The position numbers and the translations under genes were made by a program. Positions 46,477 through 56,071 of a DNA stretch of 64,000 nucleotides are shown piece after piece. The stretch is taken from positions 1-64,000 of the forward strand of contig JAJRSD010000040.1 of NCBI GenBank assembly GCA_024278975.1. The letters are read 5' to 3'. The stretch comes from Bacteroidota bacterium. GTDB taxonomy: Bacteria > Bacteroidota > Bacteroidia > Bacteroidales > Prolixibacteraceae. Numbering within the stretch: position 1 is the stretch's first letter; the number at the start of each line of letters is the position of its first letter. The notes under the pieces are model-generated. The model was not told the DNA's origin, did no database searches, and worked only from the letters and a program-made list of their open reading frames with translations.

Positions 46477-48789
46477 ATGAAATCAATACAAATGTTAAAT
46501 ATAACTGCGATACTAATTTTTGTCGTATTGTTTTTTGGTTGCACAAAACCAAAAACGGGGAGTGACAATGTAACAACACAAGGACACGGGTTGTCTTTTG
46601 ATTACATACCGGTTTCATGGGACGAAGCTATTCCTTTAGGAAATGGGATGCTTGGTGCATTGGTTTGGCAAAAGGATGGAAACTTACGTTTGTCGCTCGA
46701 CAGAGCCGATTTGTGGGATCTAAGGCCAATTGAAATAAAAGATACGGCGATATGGAATTATAATTGGATAATAGAACAACGTAAAAACGGAACGTTCTCA
46801 GAGGTGCATGATAAGCTCGATTGCTTGTACGATGATAATCCTGCCCCCACTAAAATTCCGGGTGCAGCTCTTGAGTTTGATATAAAGAAATTAGGGGAGG
46901 TTGAGAATGTATCCCTTAACGTATCTGATGCTCTCTGTATAATAAAATGGAAAAACAATACAAGTTTAACCACCTTTGTGCATGGAGATAAGAATAATGG
47001 ATGGTTTAAGTTTAAAGGTGTTGATAACGATTTTATTCCAATCCTCGTCCCTCCGGATTATACACATGGTGATATGAACAAAAAAGCCAATTCGCTAAAT
47101 CCACAAGATCTTTTGACCTTGGGTTATTCACAAGGTAAGGTTCATAGCACTTCAAACAGCCACAGTTATATTCAGGAAGGTTGGGGTGGTTTTAAATATC
47201 ATGTTTATGTTGAATGGGAATATCACAACAATCAACTGGTAGGTTGCTGGTCGATTAGTTCTGAATATCCGGAATGGGAAAAATCGGAGGATGCGATGGC
47301 AGTTGTGAAGAATAGTTTTAGTCGCGGTTATCCCAACGAATTGGAAAGCCATAAGAATTGGTGGAAAAACTTCTGGAGCCGGGCAAACATCTCGCTTCCC
47401 GATTCGGTAATTGAACGACAGTGGTATCTGGATATGTATAAATTTGGTTCAGCTGCCCGTAAGAATGCACCTCCGGTGGCACTGCAGGCAGTATGGACTG
47501 CAGATAACGGGCAGATACCACCATGGAAAGGCGATTACCACCACGACCTGAATACCCAGTTGTGTTACTGGCCGGCTTATAGTGGAAATCATTTGGACTT
47601 GGAAGAGGGTTTCCTGGATTGGCTATGGAGATACAGGGATAACTTTAAAGAATATTCGCGCGAATTTTTTGATGCAGAAGGTATAAATGTACCCGGAGCT
47701 TCTACTCTTGAAGGAAAGGTTATTGGAGGTTGGTCGCAGTATGGTTATACCCCTACTGCTGCGGCATGGTTGTCTCACCATTTTTACCTGCATTGGCGTT
47801 ACTCTATGGATCGGGAATTTCTTAAAAACAGGGCATACCCATGGATAAAGGATGTTGCCATATTTTTGGAAGATATTACTGAAAAAGATGAGAATGGTAA
47901 ACTTAAGTTGCCTTTAAGTTCGAGTCCGGAAATTTATAGCAACAAAGCAAAAGCATGGTTTTATGATATAACCAACTACGATCTTGCGTTAATACGATGG
48001 ACTTTTGAAAAAGCAGCCGAACTGGCTTTTGAACTCGATAATACTGAAGATGCAAAAAGATGGGATAGTTTACTGAAGGCTTGTCCTGAATTTGCAATTG
48101 ATGAACAGAGCGGATTAATGTATGCTCCCGGTTTTCCCTGTAATGAATCACACAGGCATCTTTCTCATCTTTTGGCTATTCATCCTCTAAGTAGCATCGA
48201 CTGGTCACAAGGAAAAGAAGCACAAACAATAATTACCAATACGGTTCAAAACTTAAAAGAGCTTGGTACTGATTGGTGGACCGGATATTCATTTAGCTGG
48301 TTTGCCAATGTTCAGGCACGGATGTTTGATGGAGAAGGAGCTGCAAAAACCTTAAGGATATTTGCGGAAAATTTTTGCCTTCCAAACTCCTTTCATGTTA
48401 ATGGAGAACAGTACGATCGCGGGTTTTCGAAATTCAAGTACCGGCCGTTTACCATTGAGGGTAATTTTGCTTTTGCGGCAGCTGTTCAGGAGATGCTGAT
48501 ACAAAGCCATTCCGGTATCGTCCGGGTTTTTCCGGCCATTCCGGCTGAATGGAAAGATGTTGCTTTTAACAACCTAAGAACAGAGGGGGCATTTACCGTC
48601 TCTTCGGAAAAGAAGGATGGAGAGGTTCAATTTGTAAAAATCAATTCTGAAAAAGGAGGAGTTATTAAGATTCATAACCCTTTTACCGGCTTAAAATACA
48701 GAGTGAATTCAAAAAGTGTTACCGGAACCTCTTTGATTGAGTTAAAAATGAAACCGGGTGAAACAACTGAATTGTATAAAACGGAATAA
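46477..48789 (+). CDS. GH95-like six-hairpin glycosidase lipoprotein
   Basis: 770 residues, lipobox LFFGC (Cys22). The N-terminal beta-sandwich has WDEAIPLGNGMLGALVW, and the (alpha/alpha)6 barrel holds HHDLNTQLCYWPAYSGNH, which aligns to the sugar-binding loop of GH95 (N-x-N-x-[QE]-M-N-Y-W), but with Asp for the first Asn and Cys for a later Asn. The C-terminal QEMLIQSHSGIVRVFPAIP is GH95-like. So it belongs to the clan but the catalytic loop differs; activity not assignable. Lies 15 nt after the GH3 gene. Confidence 0.78.
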   Translation: MKSIQMLNITAILIFVVLFFGCTKPKTGSDNVTTQGHGLSFDYIPVSWDEAIPLGNGMLGALVWQKDGNLRLSLDRADLWDLRPIEIKDTAIWNYNWIIEQRKNGTFSEVHDKLDCLYDDNPAPTKIPGAALEFDIKKLGEVENVSLNVSDALCIIKWKNNTSLTTFVHGDKNNGWFKFKGVDNDFIPILVPPDYTHGDMNKKANSLNPQDLLTLGYSQGKVHSTSNSHSYIQEGWGGFKYHVYVEWEYHNNQLVGCWSISSEYPEWEKSEDAMAVVKNSFSRGYPNELESHKNWWKNFWSRANISLPDSVIERQWYLDMYKFGSAARKNAPPVALQAVWTADNGQIPPWKGDYHHDLNTQLCYWPAYSGNHLDLEEGFLDWLWRYRDNFKEYSREFFDAEGINVPGASTLEGKVIGGWSQYGYTPTAAAWLSHHFYLHWRYSMDREFLKNRAYPWIKDVAIFLEDITEKDENGKLKLPLSSSPEIYSNKAKAWFYDITNYDLALIRWTFEKAAELAFELDNTEDAKRWDSLLKACPEFAIDEQSGLMYAPGFPCNESHRHLSHLLAIHPLSSIDWSQGKEAQTIITNTVQNLKELGTDWWTGYSFSWFANVQARMFDGEGAAKTLRIFAENFCLPNSFHVNGEQYDRGFSKFKYRPFTIEGNFAFAAAVQEMLIQSHSGIVRVFPAIPAEWKDVAFNNLRTEGAFTVSSEKKDGEVQFVKINSEKGGVIKIHNPFTGLKYRVNSKSVTGTSLIELKMKPGETTELYKTE

Positions 48790-48793
48790 AACT

Positions 48794-51028
48794 ATGAATT
48801 TACACAATAAAAGAACATACTTATTAGCTCTCATAATCAGTTTTACATACTTTTTTATTGATGTTAATGGGCAAGGTAGAGAAACTGCAAAACAAATTCC
48901 TTATGTTGATATTATTGAGAGAGCGAAGATTGAAACCAATTCGTTACAATCACCAACAATGGAAGCCTTGATACAAGGGAATGGTGATATTCATTCTTTG
49001 GTTTATGCACAGGGTAATCAGATTATCCTTCGGTTGGCAAAAAATGATGTTTACGATGCACGTATTGATACCGAAGATGATCCCGAACTGGCTAAAATTG
49101 ATATTGCAACCGGTAAAACTTCACGGGAGTTGACAATACCACCAAGTTGGGACAAACCATATCCACTTTCAATCAATTTTGCCAATATAACAATTGATTA
49201 CTCAGGTAGCCAACATGCTGTTATTGATATTTTACGTTCAAACACAAATATAAATAATGATGAGATTGTTATTCGCCCACTTTTACAAGACAATGTTTAT
49301 CATATTCAAACAAAGCAAAAAGTAACCCTAAGCGGCAAGGCATGGCAACCAATACCTGCCGCAAAAATGGGAGAAACCGATAATGTAAAATGGGTAAAGC
49401 AGGTATTGCCGGCTGATGTTTCCGGCGACTGGAAAGGTATGCATGTAGTAACTGCCATGGCATCTAAAGGGATTAACCATTTTGTGGCAGTTGTTTCATC
49501 GCTTGAAAACGAAAATCCTATGGAAGCAGCTATTGCGTTGGCCAAATCGTATGTTCAAAAAGATATTGTTACAGTTGTTAAGAAACATGAAGATCTTTGG
49601 CACAAATTCTGGCAGGCAAGCGGTATTAAACTTTCTGATAAAAACCTTAATGATATCTGGTATCAAAATCTCTATTTTAGCCGCTGTGCCCAGAATCCAA
49701 AATCACAGGCAATAGGCCTTTTTATCGGGCCACTTTTAAACCCACCCGAAGGCTGGCACGATAACTACACTATTAATTATAATTTTCAGCAAACGTTTTG
49801 GAGTTTCTTTAATACCAACCATGTAGAGTATGTCAATCCTTACAATAAAGTGGTTTTGGATTATCTTCCCCGTGCGCAGTGGTTTGCAGAACAAACTTAT
49901 GGCATCAAGGGAGCATTTTATCCACATAATCTCTACCGTCACGAACCGGTTAATCCTGAAGAGTGCAAATCGAATAATAACCGGATGTTTGCCGGAGGCC
50001 CCTGGGCATATACACTGGGTCTTTCCGGCTTCTTAATGCACAATCTTTGGTTGTCGTATAAGTTTTATCCTGAACAAGAGAGGCTTCAGGAGATCTATCC
50101 TGCTATTCGGGAAATGGCAAGGTTCTACGTTAATTTTTGTGAGAAATGTGAGGTTGGAAAAGATGGTAAATTGCATCTTGGTCCAACCGTTTCACCTGAA
50201 CATTTGCCCTTTGGCGTATATAATTGTCCTTTCGATATTGCTTTTATGAGGTTTTTGTTTCGGGGTTTTATAGAGGCGTCCGGCAAATTGAATCAAGATC
50301 AGGAACTTGCCAATAAAGCAAAAATATATATGCGGATGTTACCCGATTATCCTGTTGAAAAATCATCAGGATTTGTGGTTGACCGAGAAGGTGGTAAGCC
50401 GCTGAACTACAATATTCCTGTACCCATCACCCCAATTTTTCCAGCCGAACAGGTTACTTTTTTCTCTTCTTCCGAAGAAAAGAAACTTTTTGCACATACC
50501 TTAAAGCATATTAAAACAAATGAAAATAACTCAACCATTATGCTTGCCGTTTCCAAAGCACGACTAAGTACTCCCGATGCTAAAAGTTGGCTTGAAGAAG
50601 CACTTCGGGTTCGTCGAAAACCAAACGGAAGTATTCGTTTTTCCACTTATGAGCTTTTCGACAGTTTCGGTCATTATACCGAGATGTTTGCTTCAACCGG
50701 TGCGATTACAGAACTTCTGTTGCAGAGCGTTGATAACATTATTCGTGTTTTTCCGGCCTGGCCTAAGGAAGAGGATGCTGAATTTACAACTTTGCGAGCC
50801 AGGGGAGGGTTTCTGGTTTCAGCTCAGTTAAAGAACGGTGTGGTTTCAGAAATTGAAATTGTATCTGAATTTGGAGGTCAGTTTAGTCTTGTAATTCCTT
50901 GGGGAAATGTGGAAATCAGAAATGAAAGAAGTGGCAGGTCAAAAGAGGTAGAAATAGATGATAACGGAATTGCTACTTTTGAAACTATAGCCGGCGAAAA
51001 GTATATAATTTTAGAAAATAGAAATTAG
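48794..51028 (+). CDS. six-hairpin glycosidase-like secreted protein
   Basis: 744 residues from the ATG at 48794 (MNLHNKRTYLL with a signal peptide ending near VNGQ); an ATG at 48758 overlaps the previous gene. N-terminal beta-sandwich with ALIQGNGDIHSLVYAQGNQI, then an (alpha/alpha)6 barrel with YNFQQTFWSFFNTNHVEYV and GPTVSPEHLPFG, the latter at the place of the GH95 general-acid SPEN loop (Glu then His). The end, LLQSVDNIIRVFPAWPKEEDAEFTTLRARGGF (part shown), is again GH95-like. A distant clan GH-L relative, not assignable to a known family by eye. Confidence 0.75.
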   Translation: MNLHNKRTYLLALIISFTYFFIDVNGQGRETAKQIPYVDIIERAKIETNSLQSPTMEALIQGNGDIHSLVYAQGNQIILRLAKNDVYDARIDTEDDPELAKIDIATGKTSRELTIPPSWDKPYPLSINFANITIDYSGSQHAVIDILRSNTNINNDEIVIRPLLQDNVYHIQTKQKVTLSGKAWQPIPAAKMGETDNVKWVKQVLPADVSGDWKGMHVVTAMASKGINHFVAVVSSLENENPMEAAIALAKSYVQKDIVTVVKKHEDLWHKFWQASGIKLSDKNLNDIWYQNLYFSRCAQNPKSQAIGLFIGPLLNPPEGWHDNYTINYNFQQTFWSFFNTNHVEYVNPYNKVVLDYLPRAQWFAEQTYGIKGAFYPHNLYRHEPVNPEECKSNNNRMFAGGPWAYTLGLSGFLMHNLWLSYKFYPEQERLQEIYPAIREMARFYVNFCEKCEVGKDGKLHLGPTVSPEHLPFGVYNCPFDIAFMRFLFRGFIEASGKLNQDQELANKAKIYMRMLPDYPVEKSSGFVVDREGGKPLNYNIPVPITPIFPAEQVTFFSSSEEKKLFAHTLKHIKTNENNSTIMLAVSKARLSTPDAKSWLEEALRVRRKPNGSIRFSTYELFDSFGHYTEMFASTGAITELLLQSVDNIIRVFPAWPKEEDAEFTTLRARGGFLVSAQLKNGVVSEIEIVSEFGGQFSLVIPWGNVEIRNERSGRSKEVEIDDNGIATFETIAGEKYIILENRN

Positions 51029-51062
51029 GAGTTATTTCCATAAAAACTAATAAATCAAAAGC

Positions 51063-52511
51063 ATGAATAAAGCTAAAGTACTTTTAATTATTTTCATTTC
51101 TTTTCAGTTTTTTCTTGTGGGTTGTACAACACAAAAGCAAGAAACAGATGAGCCTATCCAGGCTTTTTCTATTGATTTTAATTGGGGTGAGGGAGGCCCG
51201 AATGCATTTGCCAAGCCAGGCTTGTGGGCTGATGCTTCTCCCGAAGAACATATTCAATGGTACAAAGACATGGGTGTAAATACCATTCAAACTTTTATAG
51301 TATCGTGCAATGGTTATGCCTGGTATAAAAATGGAGTCGTTCCTGAACAACCCGGATTAAAGCACGATTTCCTACCCGAGATGGTTCGGCTTGGACACAA
51401 AGAAGGAATGAAAGTTATGGGCTATTTCTGTATTGGCTCAAATACACGTTGGGGCTTGGAGAATCCTGAATATAGCTACGGAATTCCCACCGACCGCCAC
51501 ATTCCTTATACAAAAAAATACCTTGGTTATTTGGATGAAGTAATTCGCGATGCCGTTAAAAATACCGGTATTGACGGATTTATGATCGACTGGTTTTACC
51601 AACCCAATAGAAGCAGTACCAACGGTAAATGGCTCGATTGTGAAAAGCAGCGTTATGAAGAACTGATGGGAAAACAGTTCCCCGGAGAGGACAAACTTTC
51701 AGAGAAGGATTATGATACATACAGCCGGCTTGCCATTTCTGCTTGTTGGGATGTGATTTACAAGGCAGCAAAGGAAACCAATCCGGATTGTATTATTTGG
51801 TTAACAAGTTTCGATATTACCCATCCGCACATTGTTAATTCAAAAATGTTCCAACAAATCGATTGGCTTATGAACGAAGCAGGAGATATAGAAGGAGTTG
51901 AAGCAGTACGGAATATGGTTGGAGAAAAAACACGTTTGATTACTTGTTTGGCCAATTGGAACAAACAGGATCCAGCGGTGGTAGTGCCAAATGCTATTAA
52001 AGCAGGAGTCGGGCTTTACGGTTTTACTAAACCGGGCAAGAATTCCTTGTTGCCACCTATTGAAAAATATCTTGAGGCGCCTGTTGATAGTTTGAAAGGT
52101 GATGAGAAAAATATTGCAGTTTTGGCAAGAATTTTCAACGGTTATTCAATGAGTTACAAAACGCATCAATTAATAAAAACAGATACAATGCACCGTTACG
52201 GACAAATTATCAAATTAAAACCTGAAAGGGTTGAGGAATACAAAAAACTTCATGCAGAAGTTTGGCCAGATGTTACCAAAGCAATTGCTAAAAGCAATCT
52301 GAAAAATTATTCCATATATTTAAAAGATGAAATATTATTTGCCTATTTTGAGTACCATGGAAATCAGTTTGAGAAAGATATGGCTGAAATGGCAGCTAAC
52401 CCGGTAATTCAAAAATGGTGGGATGTTTGCAAACCCTGCATGTTGCCCATCGAAACCCGCGAAGAAGGAGAGTGGTGGGCCAATATGGAGGAGATTTTTC
52501 ATCAGGATTAA
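51063..52511 (+). CDS. lipoprotein fusing a TIM-barrel-like domain to an L-rhamnose mutarotase domain
   Basis: 482 residues, lipobox FLVGC (Cys21). Residues about 30-370 look like a glycosidase-type TIM barrel (GVNTIQTFIV, GMKVMGYF, GIDGFMIDWFY, the last with Asp-x-x-x-x-x-Asp-like acidic residues at strand ends), family not recognised. Residues about 376-481 are a RhaM-type mutarotase: HRYGQIIKLKPERVEEYKKL, then HAEVWPDV with the conserved His397, and NPVIQKWWDVCKPCM. RhaM normally is a free cytosolic enzyme that interconverts anomers of L-rhamnose (and related FucU those of L-fucose). Here it is attached to a lipid-anchored, exported protein, next to a RhaT-like transporter gene 10 nt downstream. 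Confidence 0.82.
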   Translation: MNKAKVLLIIFISFQFFLVGCTTQKQETDEPIQAFSIDFNWGEGGPNAFAKPGLWADASPEEHIQWYKDMGVNTIQTFIVSCNGYAWYKNGVVPEQPGLKHDFLPEMVRLGHKEGMKVMGYFCIGSNTRWGLENPEYSYGIPTDRHIPYTKKYLGYLDEVIRDAVKNTGIDGFMIDWFYQPNRSSTNGKWLDCEKQRYEELMGKQFPGEDKLSEKDYDTYSRLAISACWDVIYKAAKETNPDCIIWLTSFDITHPHIVNSKMFQQIDWLMNEAGDIEGVEAVRNMVGEKTRLITCLANWNKQDPAVVVPNAIKAGVGLYGFTKPGKNSLLPPIEKYLEAPVDSLKGDEKNIAVLARIFNGYSMSYKTHQLIKTDTMHRYGQIIKLKPERVEEYKKLHAEVWPDVTKAIAKSNLKNYSIYLKDEILFAYFEYHGNQFEKDMAEMAANPVIQKWWDVCKPCMLPIETREEGEWWANMEEIFHQD

Positions 52512-52521
52512 GTTTTAAACT

Positions 52522-53685
52522 ATGATTACACCAAATCCACTCATCGGAACCGGGCTTCATGCAGTTGGGGGCATTTCTGCATCAACCTGTTATATTCCAT
52601 TCAATAAAACAAAAGAATGGTCGTGGGAAAGCTATTGGTTGGTTCAGGCACTATTTGCCTGGATGATTATGCCGCTTATAATTGGCTTTTTAACCGTTCC
52701 TCAATTGTTCGAGGTATTACGAAATTCACCTACCGAAGCTTTAGTTATTCCTTTTATATTAGGAGCAGTTTATGGTTTTGGCGGAATGTCCTTTGGTTAT
52801 GCCATCAGGCACATCGGATTTTCGTTAACCTATACTATTTCTATAGGGATCTCTGCAGTTTTTGGAACAATAACACCACTTATTTTAAACGGGACTTTAG
52901 TTGAGCATTTTCAAAAACCGGGCGGACTAATTGTGTTGGGTGGCATGGTTTTGTCTATGTTGGGAGTTGCCCTTTGCGGTTCTGCCGGGTACAAAAAGGA
53001 GAAAGACATAAAGAGCATCCAGATAGAAAATGGCGGCATTCACTTTAATATGAAAAAGGGGCTTACCTTAACTCTTATTGCCGGGCTCCTCTCTGCCGTA
53101 TTCGGAATTTCGCTGGAATACGGGCAACCAATTTCAGATGTGGCGGCAGAATATGGGGCAGGTAATTTTGAAGGAAATGCAAAGCTAATTGTATCAACGG
53201 CCGGCTGTTTTTTTACAAACATAATTTGGTTTGTTATTCTGGGCTTTAAACAAAGTACTATTATGGAAATTGTTAAAACTGGAGATATCAGCAGAAAAGC
53301 ATTTTTAAGTAATTATTTATTAGCAGCTTTTGGTGGCTCTTTGTGGTATCTACAGTTTTTCTTTTACGGATTGGGACATGTGCGAATGGGAAATTTTATG
53401 TTTGCAAGTTGGGTCATCCATATGTCAATGCTGATTTTTTTCAGCTATATAATTGGTCTGGTTCTGAAAGAATGGAAAAATGTAAAAAGAAAAACCTATG
53501 CCAGATTAATTATTGCATTGCTTACTCTAATCATATCTTTTGTTGTTATGACTTATGGTTCGATGCAGGGCGAAAATATAGCTGAAGTTGAACAAGTTTC
53601 AGTGGGTGCCAGAACAGATAAAATTTTTTCTATTGATGGTAATTATCTCATTTACTTTGACTTTATTCTAAAACTGCAACAATAA
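52522..53685 (+). CDS. RhaT-like L-rhamnose/proton symporter
   Basis: 387 residues, about ten transmembrane segments. NPLIGTGLHAVGGISASTCY at the N-terminus and GAVYGFGGMSFGYAIRHIGFS match the RhaT family, which imports L-rhamnose with a proton. It is longer than E. coli RhaT (344 residues) through an extra C-terminal tail. Substrate in this setting may be L-rhamnose or another 6-deoxy-L-hexose. It lies directly after the mutarotase fusion gene, which supports pairing of anomer conversion and uptake. Confidence 0.88.
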   Translation: MITPNPLIGTGLHAVGGISASTCYIPFNKTKEWSWESYWLVQALFAWMIMPLIIGFLTVPQLFEVLRNSPTEALVIPFILGAVYGFGGMSFGYAIRHIGFSLTYTISIGISAVFGTITPLILNGTLVEHFQKPGGLIVLGGMVLSMLGVALCGSAGYKKEKDIKSIQIENGGIHFNMKKGLTLTLIAGLLSAVFGISLEYGQPISDVAAEYGAGNFEGNAKLIVSTAGCFFTNIIWFVILGFKQSTIMEIVKTGDISRKAFLSNYLLAAFGGSLWYLQFFFYGLGHVRMGNFMFASWVIHMSMLIFFSYIIGLVLKEWKNVKRKTYARLIIALLTLIISFVVMTYGSMQGENIAEVEQVSVGARTDKIFSIDGNYLIYFDFILKLQQ

Positions 53686-53695
53686 AAAGATAACT

Positions 53696-56071
53696 ATGAA
53701 ACAATTACTTATCATCGCTCTTTTGGCAACTCTAACTACATCTTGTTTTGCCCCCAAAGACAAATTTAAAAAAACAGGAATCTGGTTCAATCAACCTGCT
53801 AAAAATTGGAACGAAGCCATCCCAATAGGCAATGGTGCCCTTGGAGGAATGGTTTACGGTGGTATCGAATCCGATACTGTAAAAATTAATGAAGAGACGC
53901 TTTGGTCGGGTGAACCACGTGATTTGCAGAACTATGAAGCTATAAAGTATTTGCCCGAAATTCGGCAACTTCTACTTGACGGGAAAACCCAAAAGGCAGA
54001 GAAACTGATTAATAAAACCATGCTTGGCGAATACAACGAAAACTATTTGCCCATGGGTGATTTGGTAATTAACACAACCCCTATTGGGAAGGCTGAAAAT
54101 TACTATCGTCAACTCAACCTTGATAATGGAATAGTAACTGTTGATTATTCCATTGATAATGTTGATTACAAAAAGGAGGTTTTTGCATCCTTTCCCGACA
54201 AAGCAATTGTTGTGAAAATATCTGCGAGCAAACCCGGGCAATTGAATTTTTCTACATCGCTTATAAGTTTGTTAAAATATCAGGTTGAAGTGAAAGGCAA
54301 CCGGGTTATTTTGAGCGGTAATGCACCAAAACATTCTTATCCAAACTATACAGGTAAAAGACCACCTGTTTATGAAGATGGTCACGGAATGCGTTTCCAA
54401 ATGAGTTTATTGGTACGAAATAAAGGTGGGGTAGTAAAAAGTAAAAACAATGAAATTATTGTGGAAAATGCCGATGAAGTAGAACTCATCCTTACCGCAG
54501 CAACAAGCTTTAACGGTTTCGATAAAAACCCGTTTACCGAAGGAAAAGACTTCAATGCAATTTGTGAAAAACGTATTGCTGCTATTGAAAAATTAAATTA
54601 TGGGGAGCTGAAAAGTAATCATGTCGAAGATTATTCAAAGCTGTATGGCAGAGTTAAACTTGATTTAGGCGACATTGGTTCAGACTCTGTTTCTATTAAC
54701 GAACGTATAAAAAACTACACACCGGGCAATGACCCGGAACTCACAGAGTTGTATTTTAATTTTGGCCGTTATCTGTTGATCTCAAGTTCTCGTCCGGGTA
54801 AATTTGCACAGCCGGCAAATCTACAGGGAATTTGGAGCCGTTGGTTGCAGCCAGGTTGGAGTTCCAACTGGACACTAAATTGCAACGCTGAAATTAATTA
54901 TTGGGGTGTTGAAACTGCCAACCTGCCGGAACTCCATTTGCCTTTGATAGAACTTACCAAAGAGCTTTCGGTTGACGGGGCAAAAACAGCAAAAAACATG
55001 TATGGCGCCCGTGGTTGGATTGCCCACCACAATGCAGATATCTGGCGAACAACATCACCGGTGGGAGGTTCCGGGTTATGGGCAATTTATCAGGTGGGAA
55101 GTGCATGGCTTTGTCACCACCTTTGGGAACACTACGAATTTACCCTCGATAAAGAATATTTAAGAGAAGTTTACCCGGTGATGAAAGGGGCGGCTCAATT
55201 TTATATGGATAATTTGCAACGCGATGAAGAGGGGTTTCTCGTTACCAATCCATCAGAGTCTTTCGAGAATCATTTTAAACAACCTGATGGAACAACTGGG
55301 TGGGCCTGTGTTGGTGCAACTCAGGATATGCAAATAATACGCGACCTTTTTCAGAATTGTAAACTTGCAATTGCTGAATTGGATACCGACAAAGAGTTTG
55401 ATGCTAAGCTGGATGACTATCTGAGCCGGTTGCTGCCAATGCGAATAAGTCCGACAACCGGACGACTGCAAGAGTGGAAAGACGATTGGAAATCAGCTAA
55501 CCCCAATTCGGGACAAGTTGCACATGGCTGGGGATTGGCTGTTGGAAATCAGATTTCACCTCGTGAAACACCTGAGTTGGCAGAAGCATTTACAAAAACT
55601 CTGGAGTATAGAAAGCCTTGGAAAACAAACGAATGTTCAAGCTGGACAGGCAGCTTTTCTGCTAAGTTTTGGGCAAGGCTTGGTAATGGAGAAATGTTGC
55701 AGAAGGTATTTGATAACCATTTTAGTTGGGCGCTATTCCCTAATTTAACTTCCAATTTCCGTGGCTTCTGGGAGATAGATGGGAATCTTGGTATTATGTC
55801 TGCAATTGCCGAGATGTTGTTGCAAAGCCATACCGGCGAAATAGTATTGTTGCCGGCTTTACCCTCAAAATATCCTGACGGCGAAGTAAAAGGATTACGT
55901 GCCAGAAATGGTTTCGAGGTTGATATAAAATGGGAAAATAATGAATTAATTGAGGCAATAATTTATTCCAATCATGGCGTGGATTGTAAAGTTAGATATA
56001 AAGAGAAAGTAATAACTTTAAAGATAAAGGAAGACGAAAAGTCAACTTTAACAATTAACAATTTTCATTAA
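53696..56071 (+). CDS. GH95 glycosidase (alpha-L-fucosidase/galactosidase type)
   Basis: 791 residues; a likely lipoprotein (TTSC, Cys17). N-terminal beta-sandwich (WNEAIPIGNGALGGMVYGG, NEETLWSGEPRD), then the (alpha/alpha)6 barrel with LNCNAEINYWG (Asn395 and Asn397, catalytic asparagine pair), acid Glu524 in SESFENHF, and the Asp of FWEIDGNLG. All GH95 catalytic residues are therefore present, so an inverting alpha-1,2-L-fucosidase or alpha-L-galactosidase activity is expected. Stop codon overlaps the next ATG by one base (TAATG). Confidence 0.9.
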   Translation: MKQLLIIALLATLTTSCFAPKDKFKKTGIWFNQPAKNWNEAIPIGNGALGGMVYGGIESDTVKINEETLWSGEPRDLQNYEAIKYLPEIRQLLLDGKTQKAEKLINKTMLGEYNENYLPMGDLVINTTPIGKAENYYRQLNLDNGIVTVDYSIDNVDYKKEVFASFPDKAIVVKISASKPGQLNFSTSLISLLKYQVEVKGNRVILSGNAPKHSYPNYTGKRPPVYEDGHGMRFQMSLLVRNKGGVVKSKNNEIIVENADEVELILTAATSFNGFDKNPFTEGKDFNAICEKRIAAIEKLNYGELKSNHVEDYSKLYGRVKLDLGDIGSDSVSINERIKNYTPGNDPELTELYFNFGRYLLISSSRPGKFAQPANLQGIWSRWLQPGWSSNWTLNCNAEINYWGVETANLPELHLPLIELTKELSVDGAKTAKNMYGARGWIAHHNADIWRTTSPVGGSGLWAIYQVGSAWLCHHLWEHYEFTLDKEYLREVYPVMKGAAQFYMDNLQRDEEGFLVTNPSESFENHFKQPDGTTGWACVGATQDMQIIRDLFQNCKLAIAELDTDKEFDAKLDDYLSRLLPMRISPTTGRLQEWKDDWKSANPNSGQVAHGWGLAVGNQISPRETPELAEAFTKTLEYRKPWKTNECSSWTGSFSAKFWARLGNGEMLQKVFDNHFSWALFPNLTSNFRGFWEIDGNLGIMSAIAEMLLQSHTGEIVLLPALPSKYPDGEVKGLRARNGFEVDIKWENNELIEAIIYSNHGVDCKVRYKEKVITLKIKEDEKSTLTINNFH

